Shown: in pieces, positions 9,841-18,504 of the stretch | Position numbering within the stretch: position 1 is the first letter of the stretch | Layout: each line of letters opens with the position of its first letter | Assembly: GCF_026625745.1 (NCBI RefSeq) | Contig: NZ_CP113061.1 | Coordinates: 3,379,001-3,443,000, forward strand | Length of the DNA: 64,000 nucleotides | Source of the DNA: Asticcacaulis sp. SL142 | Lineage (GTDB): Bacteria; Pseudomonadota; Alphaproteobacteria; Caulobacterales; Caulobacteraceae | Direction: 5' to 3' | The notes under the pieces: model-generated | Told to the model about the DNA's origin: nothing | The model's input: only the letters and a program-made list of their open reading frames with translations | The model's database searches: none | Position numbers and translations under genes: made by a program

Positions 9841-10638
9841 TTAGACTGCGCCGATCTTCAGCTTATCCAGCAGTTGCGGATAGAGCTCTAAGTTGGTGGC
9901 CAGCAATTCACCGGTTTTCATCGGCGAGTCGTCGTTCTCAATCGAGGTAACCTTGCCGCCCGCTTCGGCCACCAGCAACAGCCCCGCGGCCATGTCCCAC
10001 GGCTTTAGACCGCGTTCCCAGTAGCCGTCATACTGACCGGCAGCGACCATGGCCAGATCGAGCGAGCAGGCACCCATGCGGCGGATGCCGGCGGTGCGTT
10101 GCATGATCTGGTGCAGTTCTTTCAGGGCCTGGGTGTGACCGGCCTTGCCAATGAATGGTAATCCCGTGGCAATCACGGTTTCGTCCAGTTGCTTACGCGA
10201 TGAGACGCGCAGGCGGCGGTCGTTATGATACGCGCCCTTACCCTTTTCGGCCCAATAAAGGTCATTGGTGATCGGGTTATAGGTGACACCGGCGACGATC
10301 TCGCCGCTGCGCTCCAATGCGACCGTGCAGGCAAAATGCGGGATGCCGTGCATGAAGTTGGTGGTGCCATCGATCGGGTCGACAATCCAGGTGTGGGATT
10401 TGTCGGTGCCGTCTATCATGCCTTGTTCTTCGCCGAGGAAGCCATAGCCGGGGCGCACGCGGGTCAGTTCTTCAAACAGGGCGGCTTCGACGCGCTTATC
10501 GGCGGCGGTGACGAAATCGCCGGGGCCTTTGCGCGAAACCTGAAGCTCGGTGACTTCGCCGAAGTCGCGTGAGATGCCCTTCAGCGACTTACGCACCGAA
10601 GCGACCATGACCTGGATGAGGGAGGATTGCAGGATCAT
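9841..10638 (-). CDS. suhB: inositol-1-monophosphatase family protein
   Basis: 265 residues with the metal-site motifs of the family: GEEQG, WIVDPIDGTTNFMHGIPHF and, near the C-terminus, WERGLKPWDMAAGLLLVAEAGG. The enzyme removes phosphate from inositol monophosphates or related sugar phosphates using magnesium. In proteobacteria the homologue SuhB also takes part in rRNA antitermination. Start ATG has AAGGA eight bases upstream. It lies downstream of efp on the same strand, separated by a repeat element, so shared transcription is possible. Confidence 0.88.
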   Translation of the reverse strand: MILQSSLIQVMVASVRKSLKGISRDFGEVTELQVSRKGPGDFVTAADKRVEAALFEELTRVRPGYGFLGEEQGMIDGTDKSHTWIVDPIDGTTNFMHGIPHFACTVALERSGEIVAGVTYNPITNDLYWAEKGKGAYHNDRRLRVSSRKQLDETVIATGLPFIGKAGHTQALKELHQIMQRTAGIRRMGACSLDLAMVAAGQYDGYWERGLKPWDMAAGLLLVAEAGGKVTSIENDDSPMKTGELLATNLELYPQLLDKLKIGAV

Positions 10639-10659
10639 GTGAAATTCCTTTTATACTCC

Positions 10660-10793
10660 GCCCGTTTTACGGGGGAGCCGGGTGGCCGGAGCCGGGAACC
10701 GCGAAGCGGGGGAGGGGGCTTCCAGCCGTGGATGCCCCCTCCGTCATTTCGCAAACTCAATGACACCTCCCCCGCGCGCAGGGGAGGAAAAGT
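10660..10793. repeat. intergenic palindromic repeat, locus 5
   Basis: Two facing modules between efp and suhB: CCGCCCG/CGGGGGAGCCGGG then GAACCGCGAAGCGGGGGAGG on the left; CCCCCTCCGTCATTTCGC and CACCTCCCCCGCGCGCAGGGGAGG on the right. The right module abuts the efp stop. Confidence 0.7.
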
Positions 10794-10794
10794 A

Positions 10795-11364
10795 TCAGTC
10801 TGCGCGCTTCATATATTCGCCGTTTTCGGTGGCGACGACGATGCGCTCACCCACGCCCATAAATGGCGGGATCATGACGCGCATGCCGTTGGAGGCCTTG
10901 GCGGGCTTATAGGAAGATGACGCGGTCTGGCCCTTGATGGTAGGCTCGGTTTCCACGACCTCAAGGATCACGGTGTCAGGCAGGGTAATCGAGATCGGAC
11001 GTTCATCGTGGAATTCCAGGATCACGACCATGCCGTCATGCAGGTACTGGATCTGGTCTTCGCCGACCCAATCCTTATGCAGGCTGATTTGTTCGTAGTT
11101 TTCCTGATCCATGAACACCAGCATGTCGCCCTCTTCAAACAGGTAGAGGTGATCTTTCTGCTCAAGGGTAACGCGATCAACGGTGTCTTCGGAGCGCAGA
11201 CGCTCATTCAGCTTGGTGCCGGTGATCAGGTTCTTCAGCTCGACCTGAGCAAAGGCGCCGCCCTTACCGGGCTTTACGTGCGCAGTCTTCACGACGGTCC
11301 ACAGACCGCCCTGATATTCGAGAACCATACCGGGTTTGATGGTGTTCGCGTTAATTTTGGGCAT
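10795..11364 (-). CDS. efp: translation elongation factor P
   Basis: 189 residues, the standard three-domain EF-P length. The loop that reaches the peptidyl-transferase centre reads VKPGKGGAF, with Lys34 in the position that is modified in E. coli. EF-P relieves ribosome stalling at proline runs. Other conserved stretches are [13 protein letters not shown] at the N-terminus and the [17 protein letters not shown] region near the C-terminus. It is followed by a repeat element and suhB. Confidence 0.95.
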   Translation of the reverse strand: MPKINANTIKPGMVLEYQGGLWTVVKTAHVKPGKGGAFAQVELKNLITGTKLNERLRSEDTVDRVTLEQKDHLYLFEEGDMLVFMDQENYEQISLHKDWVGEDQIQYLHDGMVVILEFHDERPISITLPDTVILEVVETEPTIKGQTASSSYKPAKASNGMRVMIPPFMGVGERIVVATENGEYMKRAD

Positions 11365-11549
11365 GAGATACGACTTGTCAAAGAAAAGAGCCGCGCACCA
11401 CGCGCAGCCGAAAAAAGCTTGCGCGCGTTACTACGCGCAAAGGGCCGCAATGGCAAGGGGGCGATCCTGTAGGTTCGCCTAAGCTGGGAAAGCGCTGTTT
11501 AGGGATGTGCAATAGTTTAGCTTTAATGACGACGTGAGTTGTGCGGCCT

Positions 11550-11577
11550 TCCTCCTCCCCACTGCGTAGGGAGGAGA
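11550..11577. repeat. intergenic palindromic repeat, locus 6
   Basis: Short hairpin-only copy: CTCCTCCCCACTGC followed by GTAGGGAGGAG, without the GACGGAGGGG tail. It ends 16 bases before the lipoprotein start. The rest of the 11365-11593 gap holds GCGCGC-rich inverted sequence near 11390-11435 and no gene. Confidence 0.65.
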
Positions 11578-11593
11578 AGATAAAGGGTTAAGT

Positions 11594-12274
11594 ATGGGGC
11601 TTAAGGCGGGCCGTTTGATTGTTGGGGTTTTGGCGTTGGCCGCCTGTTCGCGCCAGCCTGAGCCCGAAGAGCTGGGGCCCGGCGCGGTGGCCGAACGCGC
11701 CATAAGCGAGGCCGCTATGTCCGCAGGCGTGTCCGAGAACAATATCCTCAACTGCACCGTGCCGGTGTCCAAAGGCTTAAGCGCCAAAGCGATAACCGAT
11801 ATCTATCGCGGGCAGGCGCGCATCAATATCATGCGCGGCCTTGAGGGTGAGGTGTCGCGCACCGTGGTTTTGTACCCCAAGATGCCGCAGCGTCGGGGCG
11901 AGGTGTGGTTCTGGGACGCCGCCATGACGCAGGTGTCGGATCTGTCCCTGGCGCCCACTGCGACGGACTGGGTGGGGCCCGGCGGCGTGCGGTTGGGGGC
12001 AACACTGAAAGCCGTGGAGACCGCCAATGGCAGGCCGTTTGTGTTGATGGGCTTTGGCTGGGAAGCGGGCGGCACGGTGGTCGATTTCAGGGGCGGTAAG
12101 CTGGCGCACCTTGATGGCTGTGCGCTGAAACTGCGCTTTGGTGTACCGGATAAGGCCGCCTTGCCGGAAGGTTTAAGCGGCGATCATCCGCTGCGCAGTG
12201 ACGATAAAGCGTTTGCAGAGGTCGCGCCGGTGGTGTCGGAACTGCGCTTAACCTGGCCGCAAGGGGCTGAGTAG
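11594..12274 (+). CDS. predicted lipoprotein of unknown function
   Basis: 226 residues. The N-terminus has a signal with lipobox LALAACSR, so Cys18 is the expected lipidation site. The mature part contains few landmarks: CTVPVSKGLS, WFWDAAM and a C-terminal LRLTWPQG. No family was recognised. Start ATG has AAGGG seven bases upstream. Only seven bases separate it from the membrane protein gene that follows, so they form a two-gene operon. Confidence 0.75.
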   Translation: MGLKAGRLIVGVLALAACSRQPEPEELGPGAVAERAISEAAMSAGVSENNILNCTVPVSKGLSAKAITDIYRGQARINIMRGLEGEVSRTVVLYPKMPQRRGEVWFWDAAMTQVSDLSLAPTATDWVGPGGVRLGATLKAVETANGRPFVLMGFGWEAGGTVVDFRGGKLAHLDGCALKLRFGVPDKAALPEGLSGDHPLRSDDKAFAEVAPVVSELRLTWPQGAE

Positions 12275-12281
12275 GGGAAAT

Positions 12282-13481
12282 ATGGAAAACCTGAATTATC
12301 CTTATATTTACAGGCCATCAAGTGGAACGAGCGTGCAGATTGTTCTGCTAAGCCCTGTCTTGATTTTTATGTATTTTGCTTTCGTGTTTTTTGGCGTTGA
12401 TGCGCGGCCTTTGGTTCAGTTGTTCATTGTGGCAATAGTTTTACTCTTGGTATTTGCAATCGTGTATTCGTCTATGTTGCTTGGTCGAGGGTACTTAGAA
12501 TTATACCCCGATTATCTGGAATACTGTCGCATCTATGAAGTTCAGCGCATTGAACGCTCGGATATAGCTGCCTTTAAATGGGGGCCGAGCCGGAGCGGCA
12601 TTGGCTCGATAATAGTAGGTTTAAAGAATAAATCCAACCTCGTGAATGTCCCCTATTTTGGCGATCGGGATAGTAAGCTTACAGATTGGTTTTCGGTATT
12701 TCCTGATCTGGATGAAACGACAAAAGCGACGCGCGAACGACTTCTGCTGGATAATCCGGCCTTTGGGACGGATGAGGCCGCTCGCGTTAAAAAGATCCGC
12801 TATGACAAAAATACGATTATTGGGGCGGCGGTTCTGTCAGGTCTGATATCCGGTTCTGCGTTTGTGTTTTTCAAAATACACGATGTCCTGCTTTATATCT
12901 GTATCGTGATCCCGGTTCTGGCCGTGGCCGCCATATGGTTATCGCGGGGCCGGTGGGCGGTCTATAGTGACGGCCTTCCGGCAAAGCTGAACCTAAGCTG
13001 GGTGATGTTCTGGCCGGTAGTTCCGTTAGGTTTTTGGGGCTTTCATGCGGGACGACCAGTCAATGAATGGGCCATACTGGGCTGGGCATTTATTCTGACC
13101 TGCGTGATCTTATGGATTGTGTGTACATCCCGCGACGGCAAAGCCAAATGGTATCTCGCCGTCGCCTTCGTCCCGCACTTTATCTATGCCTTTGGTGCCT
13201 TGAGCCTGATCAACAGCCTTCCCGCGCGTGAGGCCAAAATTTACGAGGTCGTGCCCAGCGAGGTGAAAGCTGGCACGGGCCGGAAAAGCTCCAGCTATGT
13301 CGTGTTGCCTCCGTGGGGGCCTGTGACCGAGGTGCAGAGGGTGGGCGTCAGCCGCAGTTTCGCCAAATCACTGCGGCACGCCGAACCGGTTTGTGCTCAT
13401 CTATATACCGGAGCCTTGGGCTGGCCGTATTACAGCGTTGATAAATGCACGCCTAAGCCAGCGCCGCCGTCAGGGCCTTGA
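12282..13481 (+). CDS. membrane protein with PH-like segment, unknown function
   Basis: 399 residues with about seven hydrophobic segments: two at residues 17-65, two at 185-225 and three at 245-325. Between the first and second groups lies [31 protein letters not shown] in outline, a pattern like the small bacterial PH-type domains found in membrane proteins. The gene, especially its first 700 bases, is clearly more AT-rich than its neighbours, which may point to transfer. It is translated right after the lipoprotein gene. Its 3' end overlaps that of thiE by 29 bases, tail to tail. Confidence 0.65.
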   Translation: MENLNYPYIYRPSSGTSVQIVLLSPVLIFMYFAFVFFGVDARPLVQLFIVAIVLLLVFAIVYSSMLLGRGYLELYPDYLEYCRIYEVQRIERSDIAAFKWGPSRSGIGSIIVGLKNKSNLVNVPYFGDRDSKLTDWFSVFPDLDETTKATRERLLLDNPAFGTDEAARVKKIRYDKNTIIGAAVLSGLISGSAFVFFKIHDVLLYICIVIPVLAVAAIWLSRGRWAVYSDGLPAKLNLSWVMFWPVVPLGFWGFHAGRPVNEWAILGWAFILTCVILWIVCTSRDGKAKWYLAVAFVPHFIYAFGALSLINSLPAREAKIYEVVPSEVKAGTGRKSSSYVVLPPWGPVTEVQRVGVSRSFAKSLRHAEPVCAHLYTGALGWPYYSVDKCTPKPAPPSGP

Positions 13482-14097
13482 TGCCGGCGACCGGGCCGTC
13501 TGGGTGGTTCCAGACGCAGCCTGAGACCGCAATAAAGTCAGCACCGGCGGCGTAGATTTCGGCGGCGGTGTCGGCGGTGATCCCGCCAATGGCCACGCAC
13601 GGGATTTCCATACTCTCCTGCCAGATGCTTAGGGTATCTAGCTCGGCCATATGAAGAACCTCTTTGGTCGTGGTCGGGAAAAATGCCCCGAAGGCCACAT
13701 AATCCGCGCTGTTTTCTGCCGCTTCCATCGCCAGGTGGCGGCTATTGTGGCAGGTGATACCGATCATCGCCTCCGGCCCCAAAATCTGGCGGGCCTCTTT
13801 CAGCGACATATCGCTCTGGCCCAGATGTACACCGTCCAGTTTCAGTGACTTCACCAACGGCACCCGGTCATTCATGATCACCGCCACGCCGTGCTGATGG
13901 GCGATCGGCGTGATGGCTTTTGAAGCGGCCACAATCTCATAGTCGGTGGCGTCTTTCAGGCGGATTTGCAGGGCCGCTATGGGGGCGGCGTCTAGAACGG
14001 CCTCCAGATCGCGGGCAAAGGCGCTGAGGTCAGCGATCTTCGGCGGCGTGATCAGATAAATCTGGCAGGGTGTTCTGTAAGGGGCTTTTTGAGTCAT
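13453..14097 (-). CDS. thiE: thiamine phosphate synthase
   Basis: 214 residues from ATG 14095-14097, the usual ThiE length. Upstream in-frame codons lack family resemblance. TIM-barrel motifs are visible: YLITPP at the first strand, [48 protein letters not shown] and [26 protein letters not shown]. It joins the thiazole and pyrimidine halves of thiamine phosphate. Its last 29 bases overlap the converging membrane protein gene. The upstream 242-base gap is shared with bfd and carries an iron-type operator nearer to bfd. Confidence 0.88.
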   Translation of the reverse strand: MTQKAPYRTPCQIYLITPPKIADLSAFARDLEAVLDAAPIAALQIRLKDATDYEIVAASKAITPIAHQHGVAVIMNDRVPLVKSLKLDGVHLGQSDMSLKEARQILGPEAMIGITCHNSRHLAMEAAENSADYVAFGAFFPTTTKEVLHMAELDTLSIWQESMEIPCVAIGGITADTAAEIYAAGADFIAVSGCVWNHPDGPVAGIKALTAALA

Positions 14098-14244
14098 AAG
14101 GTGTCCGATGACATATTTTTTAATGGGCGGCAAATCCATAAATTGCGATCTGTTGCCGCTTGTCCGGTAGCCCGTCGCCGCAAGTGGCGCGGTTAAGCGC
14201 TTAAAACTATTAAACTTTGCCACGCATTTGCATGAATCTTTGAC

Positions 14245-14290
14245 ACGCATTCTCAAAAACCTTGCGAATGCGTCTGGCTTAAGCTATATG
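14245..14290 (+). promoter_or_regulatory. Fur-like operator and promoter of bfd-bfr
   Basis: Inverted repeat ACGCATTCTCAA (14245-14256), five-base centre, TTGCGAATGCGT (14262-14273), matching at 11 of 12 pairs. It resembles iron-regulator boxes built on GAGAAT/ATTCTC. A plausible promoter has -35 TTGCGA (14262-14267) inside the right arm and -10 TATATG (14285-14290), spacer 17. A bound repressor would block it, fitting iron control of the ferredoxin/bacterioferritin pair downstream. Confidence 0.55.
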
Positions 14291-14339
14291 AGACTTGTTC
14301 GCATAGTCATCCGCTCATATACGGCTGTAAGGTTACCTC

Positions 14340-14525
14340 GTGTACGTTTGTAATTGTAACGCAATTCGCGAAAGAGATGCTAAATCTGCGATTTTATCGG
14401 GGGCCATTACTCCTAAAGCCGTTTTTGACCATTGCCAGACCCGCGCCCAATGCGCCAAATGCGTCTGCGACATTCGTCAGATGATTGCCGAGCAGCAGTC
14501 GGTCATGGCGATCGCCGCGGAATAG
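14340..14525 (+). CDS. bfd: bacterioferritin-associated ferredoxin
   Basis: 61 residues from a GTG start behind GTAAGG. The four [2Fe-2S] ligands are at Cys4, Cys6, Cys38 and Cys41, the same positions as in E. coli Bfd. Bfd docks on bacterioferritin and passes electrons to release stored iron. It lies 51 bases before bfr on the same strand and behind a Fur-like operator, so it is most likely made under iron limitation. Confidence 0.9.
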   Translation: MYVCNCNAIRERDAKSAILSGAITPKAVFDHCQTRAQCAKCVCDIRQMIAEQQSVMAIAAE

Positions 14526-14576
14526 GCGCGCAAGAGACATTGCCGCGCCTTTGACATTTATGCGAAAGGCGCCGCT

Positions 14577-15065
14577 ATGAAGGGCAATCCCGACATCATC
14601 AAATTGCTGAACAAGGTTCTGACCAACGAACTGACAGCGATCAATCAATACTTCCTCCATGCGCGGATGCTGGAAAACTGGGGCCTTTATCACCTCGGCC
14701 GGATCGTCTATCAGGAATCGATCGAAGAGATGAAGCATGCCGACATGCTCATCAAGCGGGTCTTTTTCCTTGAGGGCCTGCCGAACCTTCAGGACCTGAA
14801 TAAGCTGCGTATCGGTGAGACGATTACCGAATGTCTTGAAGCCGACCTGTCGGTCGAAACCCGTGGGCATCTCGATCTGGTGGCGGGCGTTAAATATTGC
14901 GAAGACCATGCCGATTACGTCAGCCGTGAACTGCTGAAGAAGATACTGTCCGATACCGAACATCATATCGACTGGCTGGAAACCCAGCTTAGCCTGATCA
15001 AGCTGATGGGCGAGGCCAACTACCTGCAAAGCGCGATGAAAGAAATTGAGTCCGGCGAGGGCTGA
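14577..15065 (+). CDS. bfr: bacterioferritin
   Basis: 162 residues, a four-helix ferritin-like subunit. Di-iron ferroxidase residues Glu18, Glu51 and His54 are present, and Met52 is in the position of the haem ligand between two subunits. Later E and H residues of the site occur in DTEHHIDW. Twenty-four subunits form an iron-storage shell. It is next to bfd, its electron donor. Confidence 0.94.
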   Translation: MKGNPDIIKLLNKVLTNELTAINQYFLHARMLENWGLYHLGRIVYQESIEEMKHADMLIKRVFFLEGLPNLQDLNKLRIGETITECLEADLSVETRGHLDLVAGVKYCEDHADYVSRELLKKILSDTEHHIDWLETQLSLIKLMGEANYLQSAMKEIESGEG

Positions 15066-15071
15066 TTTCTA

Positions 15072-15188
15072 CTCCTCCCTACAACGTGGGGAGGTGTCGA
15101 GTTTACGAGACGGAGGGGTATCTTAGAAAGGTACCCCTCCGTCTTTTCGCTTTGCTTAAAGACACCTCCCCATGGAATGGGGAGGTGG
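15072..15188. repeat. intergenic palindromic repeat, locus 7
   Basis: A complete two-module copy. CTCCTCCCTACAACG/GTGGGGAGGTG is followed by a small TCGAGTTTACGAGA stem and GACGGAGGGGTA. The mirror unit then reads TACCCCTCCGTC, a small stem, and CACCTCCCCATG/ATGGGGAGGTG. It is the clearest example of the family and follows the bfr stop by seven bases. Confidence 0.85.
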
Positions 15189-15321
15189 GGTGCGCGCATA
15201 AGTAGCGAGAATTTATCAAAAATTTCGCGTTTTCATCTTTGACTTTTCGGTTCTGCCCCCTAACCTGTTGCCGTCAGCAAAAGGCTGTTGAAATAGGTGG
15301 AAAAGGTTTAATCTCTCAAAG

Positions 15322-16284
15322 ATGGTATCCTTAACCAAAAGAGACTTTATCGGCATAGGCATCGCGGGCGCGGTGCTGACGGGCTCGACCTTCGGCGTCT
15401 ATGCGTGCGTCAACCGCAAAAAGATCCCGCCGCCGCAGGACGGTGAACCGGTGGCTGCGGGTGAAGAAGGCACTCTGGAATGGGCCGTGGCCGGTGGCTG
15501 GCGCAACCCACTCAATAAGGCCCGCGACCCGTTTCGTCACCCCCTTGAAACCCTTAAGTTCTTTGGCGTTAAACCCGGCGATACCGTCATCGATGTCTGG
15601 CCCGGTGCGGGCTATATGACTGAGATTCTGGCCCCCTATCTGGCGCGTGGTAAGGGCAAATATATCGCCGCCCTGTTTGAAAACAGCGCCCCCGCCGAAG
15701 AGGCGTCTGAAACCGCAGAAACTGGCACAGAGACGGGGGCGGCGACCTCCAGTCAGGCCGTGGTCTCATTGGGTGAGCAATATACCCAGCATTTTGGCGA
15801 GAACAAAAAACTGTTCGGCGAAATCGGCATCACCGAATTCGGCCCGAACAGCACGGCCTTGGCCCCCGCAGGCACCGCCGATGTGGTACTGTTTTTCCTC
15901 AATATACATGACTGGATGGCGGCGGGGATAGCCGAGAAAGCCTTTGCTGATGCGTTCACAGCCCTGAAACCCGGTGGCACGCTGGCGGTCGAGCAACACC
16001 GCGCCGACATCGGCAACGTGCAGGACCCGGCGGCGACCTCCGGCTATGTGCAGGAACCGTTCGTCAAGCAACTGGCGACCGAAGTGGGTTTCACCTTTGT
16101 CGAAGCCTCTGAAATCAACGCCAATCCCAAAGATTCCAAGGATCACCCCTTTGGCGTGTGGACCTTGCCGCCTCAACGCTTGACAGCGAAGCGCGGAGAG
16201 CCTTCTAATCCTGACTTCGACGGGGCGCTCTATGAATCAATCGGAGAAAGCGACCGTATGACCCTGAAATTCAGGAAGCCTTAG
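15322..16284 (+). CDS. exported class I methyltransferase-like protein
   Basis: 320 residues. An N-terminal signal (KRDFIGIGIAGAVLTGSTFGVYAC) suggests export, with Cys29 as a possible lipid site. After RDPFRHPLETLKFFGVKPGDTVIDVWPGAGYMTEILAPYL, given here only in outline, comes a Rossmann-like SAM-binding fold; WPGAG stands where the glycine-rich loop sits and DVVLFFLNIHDW is a later strand. Periplasmic proteins of this type occur in related bacteria without known substrate. SAM is not normally available outside the cytoplasm, so the activity is uncertain. Confidence 0.7.
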   Translation: MVSLTKRDFIGIGIAGAVLTGSTFGVYACVNRKKIPPPQDGEPVAAGEEGTLEWAVAGGWRNPLNKARDPFRHPLETLKFFGVKPGDTVIDVWPGAGYMTEILAPYLARGKGKYIAALFENSAPAEEASETAETGTETGAATSSQAVVSLGEQYTQHFGENKKLFGEIGITEFGPNSTALAPAGTADVVLFFLNIHDWMAAGIAEKAFADAFTALKPGGTLAVEQHRADIGNVQDPAATSGYVQEPFVKQLATEVGFTFVEASEINANPKDSKDHPFGVWTLPPQRLTAKRGEPSNPDFDGALYESIGESDRMTLKFRKP

Positions 16285-16313
16285 ACTACGGCCTCCGCAG
16301 ATGAGAAATTTAC

Positions 16314-17372
16314 GTGAGCCGCATAGCCGCCCTTTCGACCCAAGCGCCCTTGATGTCCATACCGGAGGCGATGTGCCCGCCGGGCGGGGCCGGGGAATGG
16401 TATCGTGGTGCGGGTGGTTTGAGATTGCGGCTGGGATATTGGGTGCCGACGGGCGGGGCGGCAGCCCAAGGTGAGCCGCGCGGGACCGTGTTCATCAGTC
16501 CCGGTCGCGGCGAACCCATTGAAAAATATTATGAAACCGTTCGCGATATTTTGTCGCGCAACTTCTGCGTCGTGGTTCATGACTGGCGGGGCCAAGGCCT
16601 GTCGGCGCGGCTGTTGCCGGAGCGGTTGAAGTGCCATGCCCGCACGTCGGATGAATTTCTGGATGATTTTCAGCGGTTGCTGGACGGGTTTGAAGACCGC
16701 GCCCCTAAGCCGTGGCTCATGGTCGGTCATTCGATGGGGGCAGCGCTCAATCTGGCGACCCTGATCAAGGGCGATGAGCGCATTTCGGGTGCGCTGTTGT
16801 CCAACCCCATGCTAAGGGTCAAGACGGGCAAACATACCCTGTGGTCGGTGACGTTTCAGTGCGACTGGAAGGTGGGTCACGGTCAGGCGACCGAATATGT
16901 CCCTGATTTGTTTGATGATCCGTTCGAGCATACGTTTGAGAACGATGCCCTGACCCATGATCGCCGGCGCTATGATATCTGGCAGGAGCAATTGTTCGCC
17001 TGCCCGCATCTGGCGGTCGGGACGCCAACCTGGGGGTGGCTGGCCTTCTGCCTCAAGATCGGGGAAACCTTGATCAAGGATAAGCTTAAACTGCTGAAAA
17101 AGGTCACGACCCCGATCACGGTCGTCTGCTCCGGTGAAGACAGCATCATCATGAAGGCCCCATCCAAGGCCTTTGCCAAGAAGCTGCCCAAGGGTAAATA
17201 TGTCGAAGTGGCCGGATCGGATCATGAAATCCTGATCGAAATCGATGATTTCCGCGATCAGTTTTTCAGTGAATTTGACGCGCTGGCTGACATCGCCGCC
17301 CCTCGTGAAGGGGCGGTCGCGGATGAGCTTGAGGCGGAGTTCGACGGCCCGATTAAAGGTATGCAGGCATAG
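16314..17372 (+). CDS. pldB: alpha/beta hydrolase, lysophospholipase-like
   Basis: 352 residues from a GTG start; a later ATG (MSIPEAMCPP) is an alternative. The fold motifs are FISPGRGEPIEKYYE, HDWRGQGLSAR (oxyanion region), nucleophile elbow GHSMG, acid in CSGEDSIIM and histidine in GSDHEILIE. PldB-type enzymes remove the remaining acyl chain from lysophospholipids. There is no signal peptide, so it is likely cytoplasmic or peripheral. It begins 29 bases after the exported methyltransferase gene and may share its transcript. A hairpin of the second repeat family follows its stop at once. Confidence 0.8.
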   Translation: MSRIAALSTQAPLMSIPEAMCPPGGAGEWYRGAGGLRLRLGYWVPTGGAAAQGEPRGTVFISPGRGEPIEKYYETVRDILSRNFCVVVHDWRGQGLSARLLPERLKCHARTSDEFLDDFQRLLDGFEDRAPKPWLMVGHSMGAALNLATLIKGDERISGALLSNPMLRVKTGKHTLWSVTFQCDWKVGHGQATEYVPDLFDDPFEHTFENDALTHDRRRYDIWQEQLFACPHLAVGTPTWGWLAFCLKIGETLIKDKLKLLKKVTTPITVVCSGEDSIIMKAPSKAFAKKLPKGKYVEVAGSDHEILIEIDDFRDQFFSEFDALADIAAPREGAVADELEAEFDGPIKGMQA

Positions 17373-17396
17373 CAAGGGGCACGGCCCCTTGACCCG
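17373..17396 (+). repeat. short GC hairpin repeat, copy 1
   Basis: CAAGGGGC-ACG-GCCCCTTG followed by ACCCG, starting directly after the stop of the hydrolase gene. It is one of four copies of a second intergenic repeat family. There is no T-run, so it is not a classical terminator. Confidence 0.6.
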
Positions 17397-17430
17397 TTAA
17401 TTGGAGCGGGTGGGACGGGACGCGCAATCT

Positions 17431-17701
17431 TCTCCTCCCTATCGCAGATGGGGAGCGGGGCGGCCCGTGCCGTGGCAGGCGCGTAGCGTCCTGACGGAGG
17501 GGTATTTTTTAAAGAAAGAGCCCCCACCACCCCTTTGCTGCGCAAAGCGGTCCCTCTCCCCAGTGCATTTTAGTGCGCTAACGCTGCGCTGCTTGAGCGC
17601 AATTGGGGAGGTGTAAATATGGGTGATTTTCTTATACCTCCCTGGCTTGCCGGGGAGGGGGACCGCACGAGCCGCAGGCGAGATGTGGTGGTGGGGGCTC
17701 T
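17431..17701. repeat. intergenic palindromic repeat, compound locus 8
   Basis: Three or four modules in a row fill this 334-base gap: TCTCCTCCCTATCG/GATGGGGAGC with a GACGGAGGGGTA tail at 17431-17500; GCCCCCACCACCCC with TCTCCCCAGTG...TTGGGGAGGTG at 17520-17612; and ACCTCCCTGGCTTGCCGGGGAGG with GGTGGTGGGGGCTC at 17639-17701. No gene is supported here. Confidence 0.75.
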
Positions 17702-17706
17702 TAACT

Positions 17707-18294
17707 TTAACCGCTGCCGAAATCGGGGCGTTCCGTCGCGCACCAGTGCTGAAACGGGGCGTGCAGCGGGTCTTCGGTATCAATAAACCGGGGCAGAGGT
17801 GGCTCAGGTTTAGGAGACGGAACACAGTCGGGGTTCAGCCCGTTTTCCAACTCGTCCTCAAGCTCATCGGTAAAATGTTTCAAACCCTCATGCTGACGCA
17901 AGGCCTTGAGCGAGGATTTCAGGGCCGGAGTATAGGCCGGTTTAGGCGTAGGCGGCGCAATAGGAGTTGCGGCCTTGGCTTCAAGGGCCTCACGCTCAAG
18001 ACGCATGCGGTTGAGCTTGGCCGCCCATTCGGCACGGCTTTTGGCGACATCGGCGGCGATCTCTTCGTCCGTGCGCGGTTTAGGATTGGCCCGCTCGGTG
18101 CGTTCAGCCTTATCGACGCGGGCATAGAGCCGCTCGATCAGCAAGCCGGTGCGCAGACCGCGTTCAACCTCTGCCACGTCCTGCGGCGGGGCCAGATCCT
18201 CAAGATGATCCAGCATCCGGTCGGCAAACGCACGCAGCTTCGCCCGCCGTTCTTCGGGCGTATAGCGTTCAGCCGTGTGCGTGTCGGATGTCAT
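17707..18294 (-). CDS. conserved-looking hypothetical protein
   Basis: 195 residues, highly charged and without signal or membrane segment. Residues 10-100 are rich in Arg, Glu, Ala and Leu (for example AEVERGLRTGLLIERLYARVDKAERTER in outline) and may form helices or a coiled coil. A Pro-rich linker, PIAPPTPKPAYTP, follows, then ALKSSLKALRQHEGL and a Pro-rich end. No family was recognised. Codon use is like the GC-rich surroundings, which supports a real gene. Confidence 0.6.
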   Translation of the reverse strand: MTSDTHTAERYTPEERRAKLRAFADRMLDHLEDLAPPQDVAEVERGLRTGLLIERLYARVDKAERTERANPKPRTDEEIAADVAKSRAEWAAKLNRMRLEREALEAKAATPIAPPTPKPAYTPALKSSLKALRQHEGLKHFTDELEDELENGLNPDCVPSPKPEPPLPRFIDTEDPLHAPFQHWCATERPDFGSG

Positions 18295-18504
18295 CCCCTA
18301 AGCATGGGGGAAACGCGAGGATAGGGGATAAGTCACTTCGCCTTGCCATTAGGCTGGCAAGCGGGACGGTTGTGGCTTACTTTTCCTAACGAACCTATCG
18401 ATGTAGAGGCATGGCCGTGACTTGTGCTAGTTGATATGCTGAGTTTATTGTTACTCTTCGCAAACCATGATAAATGAACGATTCAATTAACGTAAGGCCG
18501 TTTT

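Noticed and set aside
17373..17706. Possible CRISPR-like repeat cluster
   Set aside because: Repeated palindromes vary in spacing and orientation and match the dispersed repeat family; there are no equal-length unique spacers or cas genes.
17623..18324. A 233-codon plus-strand frame over the hypothetical gene at 17.7-18.3 kb
   Set aside because: Its first part is translated repeat DNA and the rest is antisense to a minus-strand frame with more normal composition.
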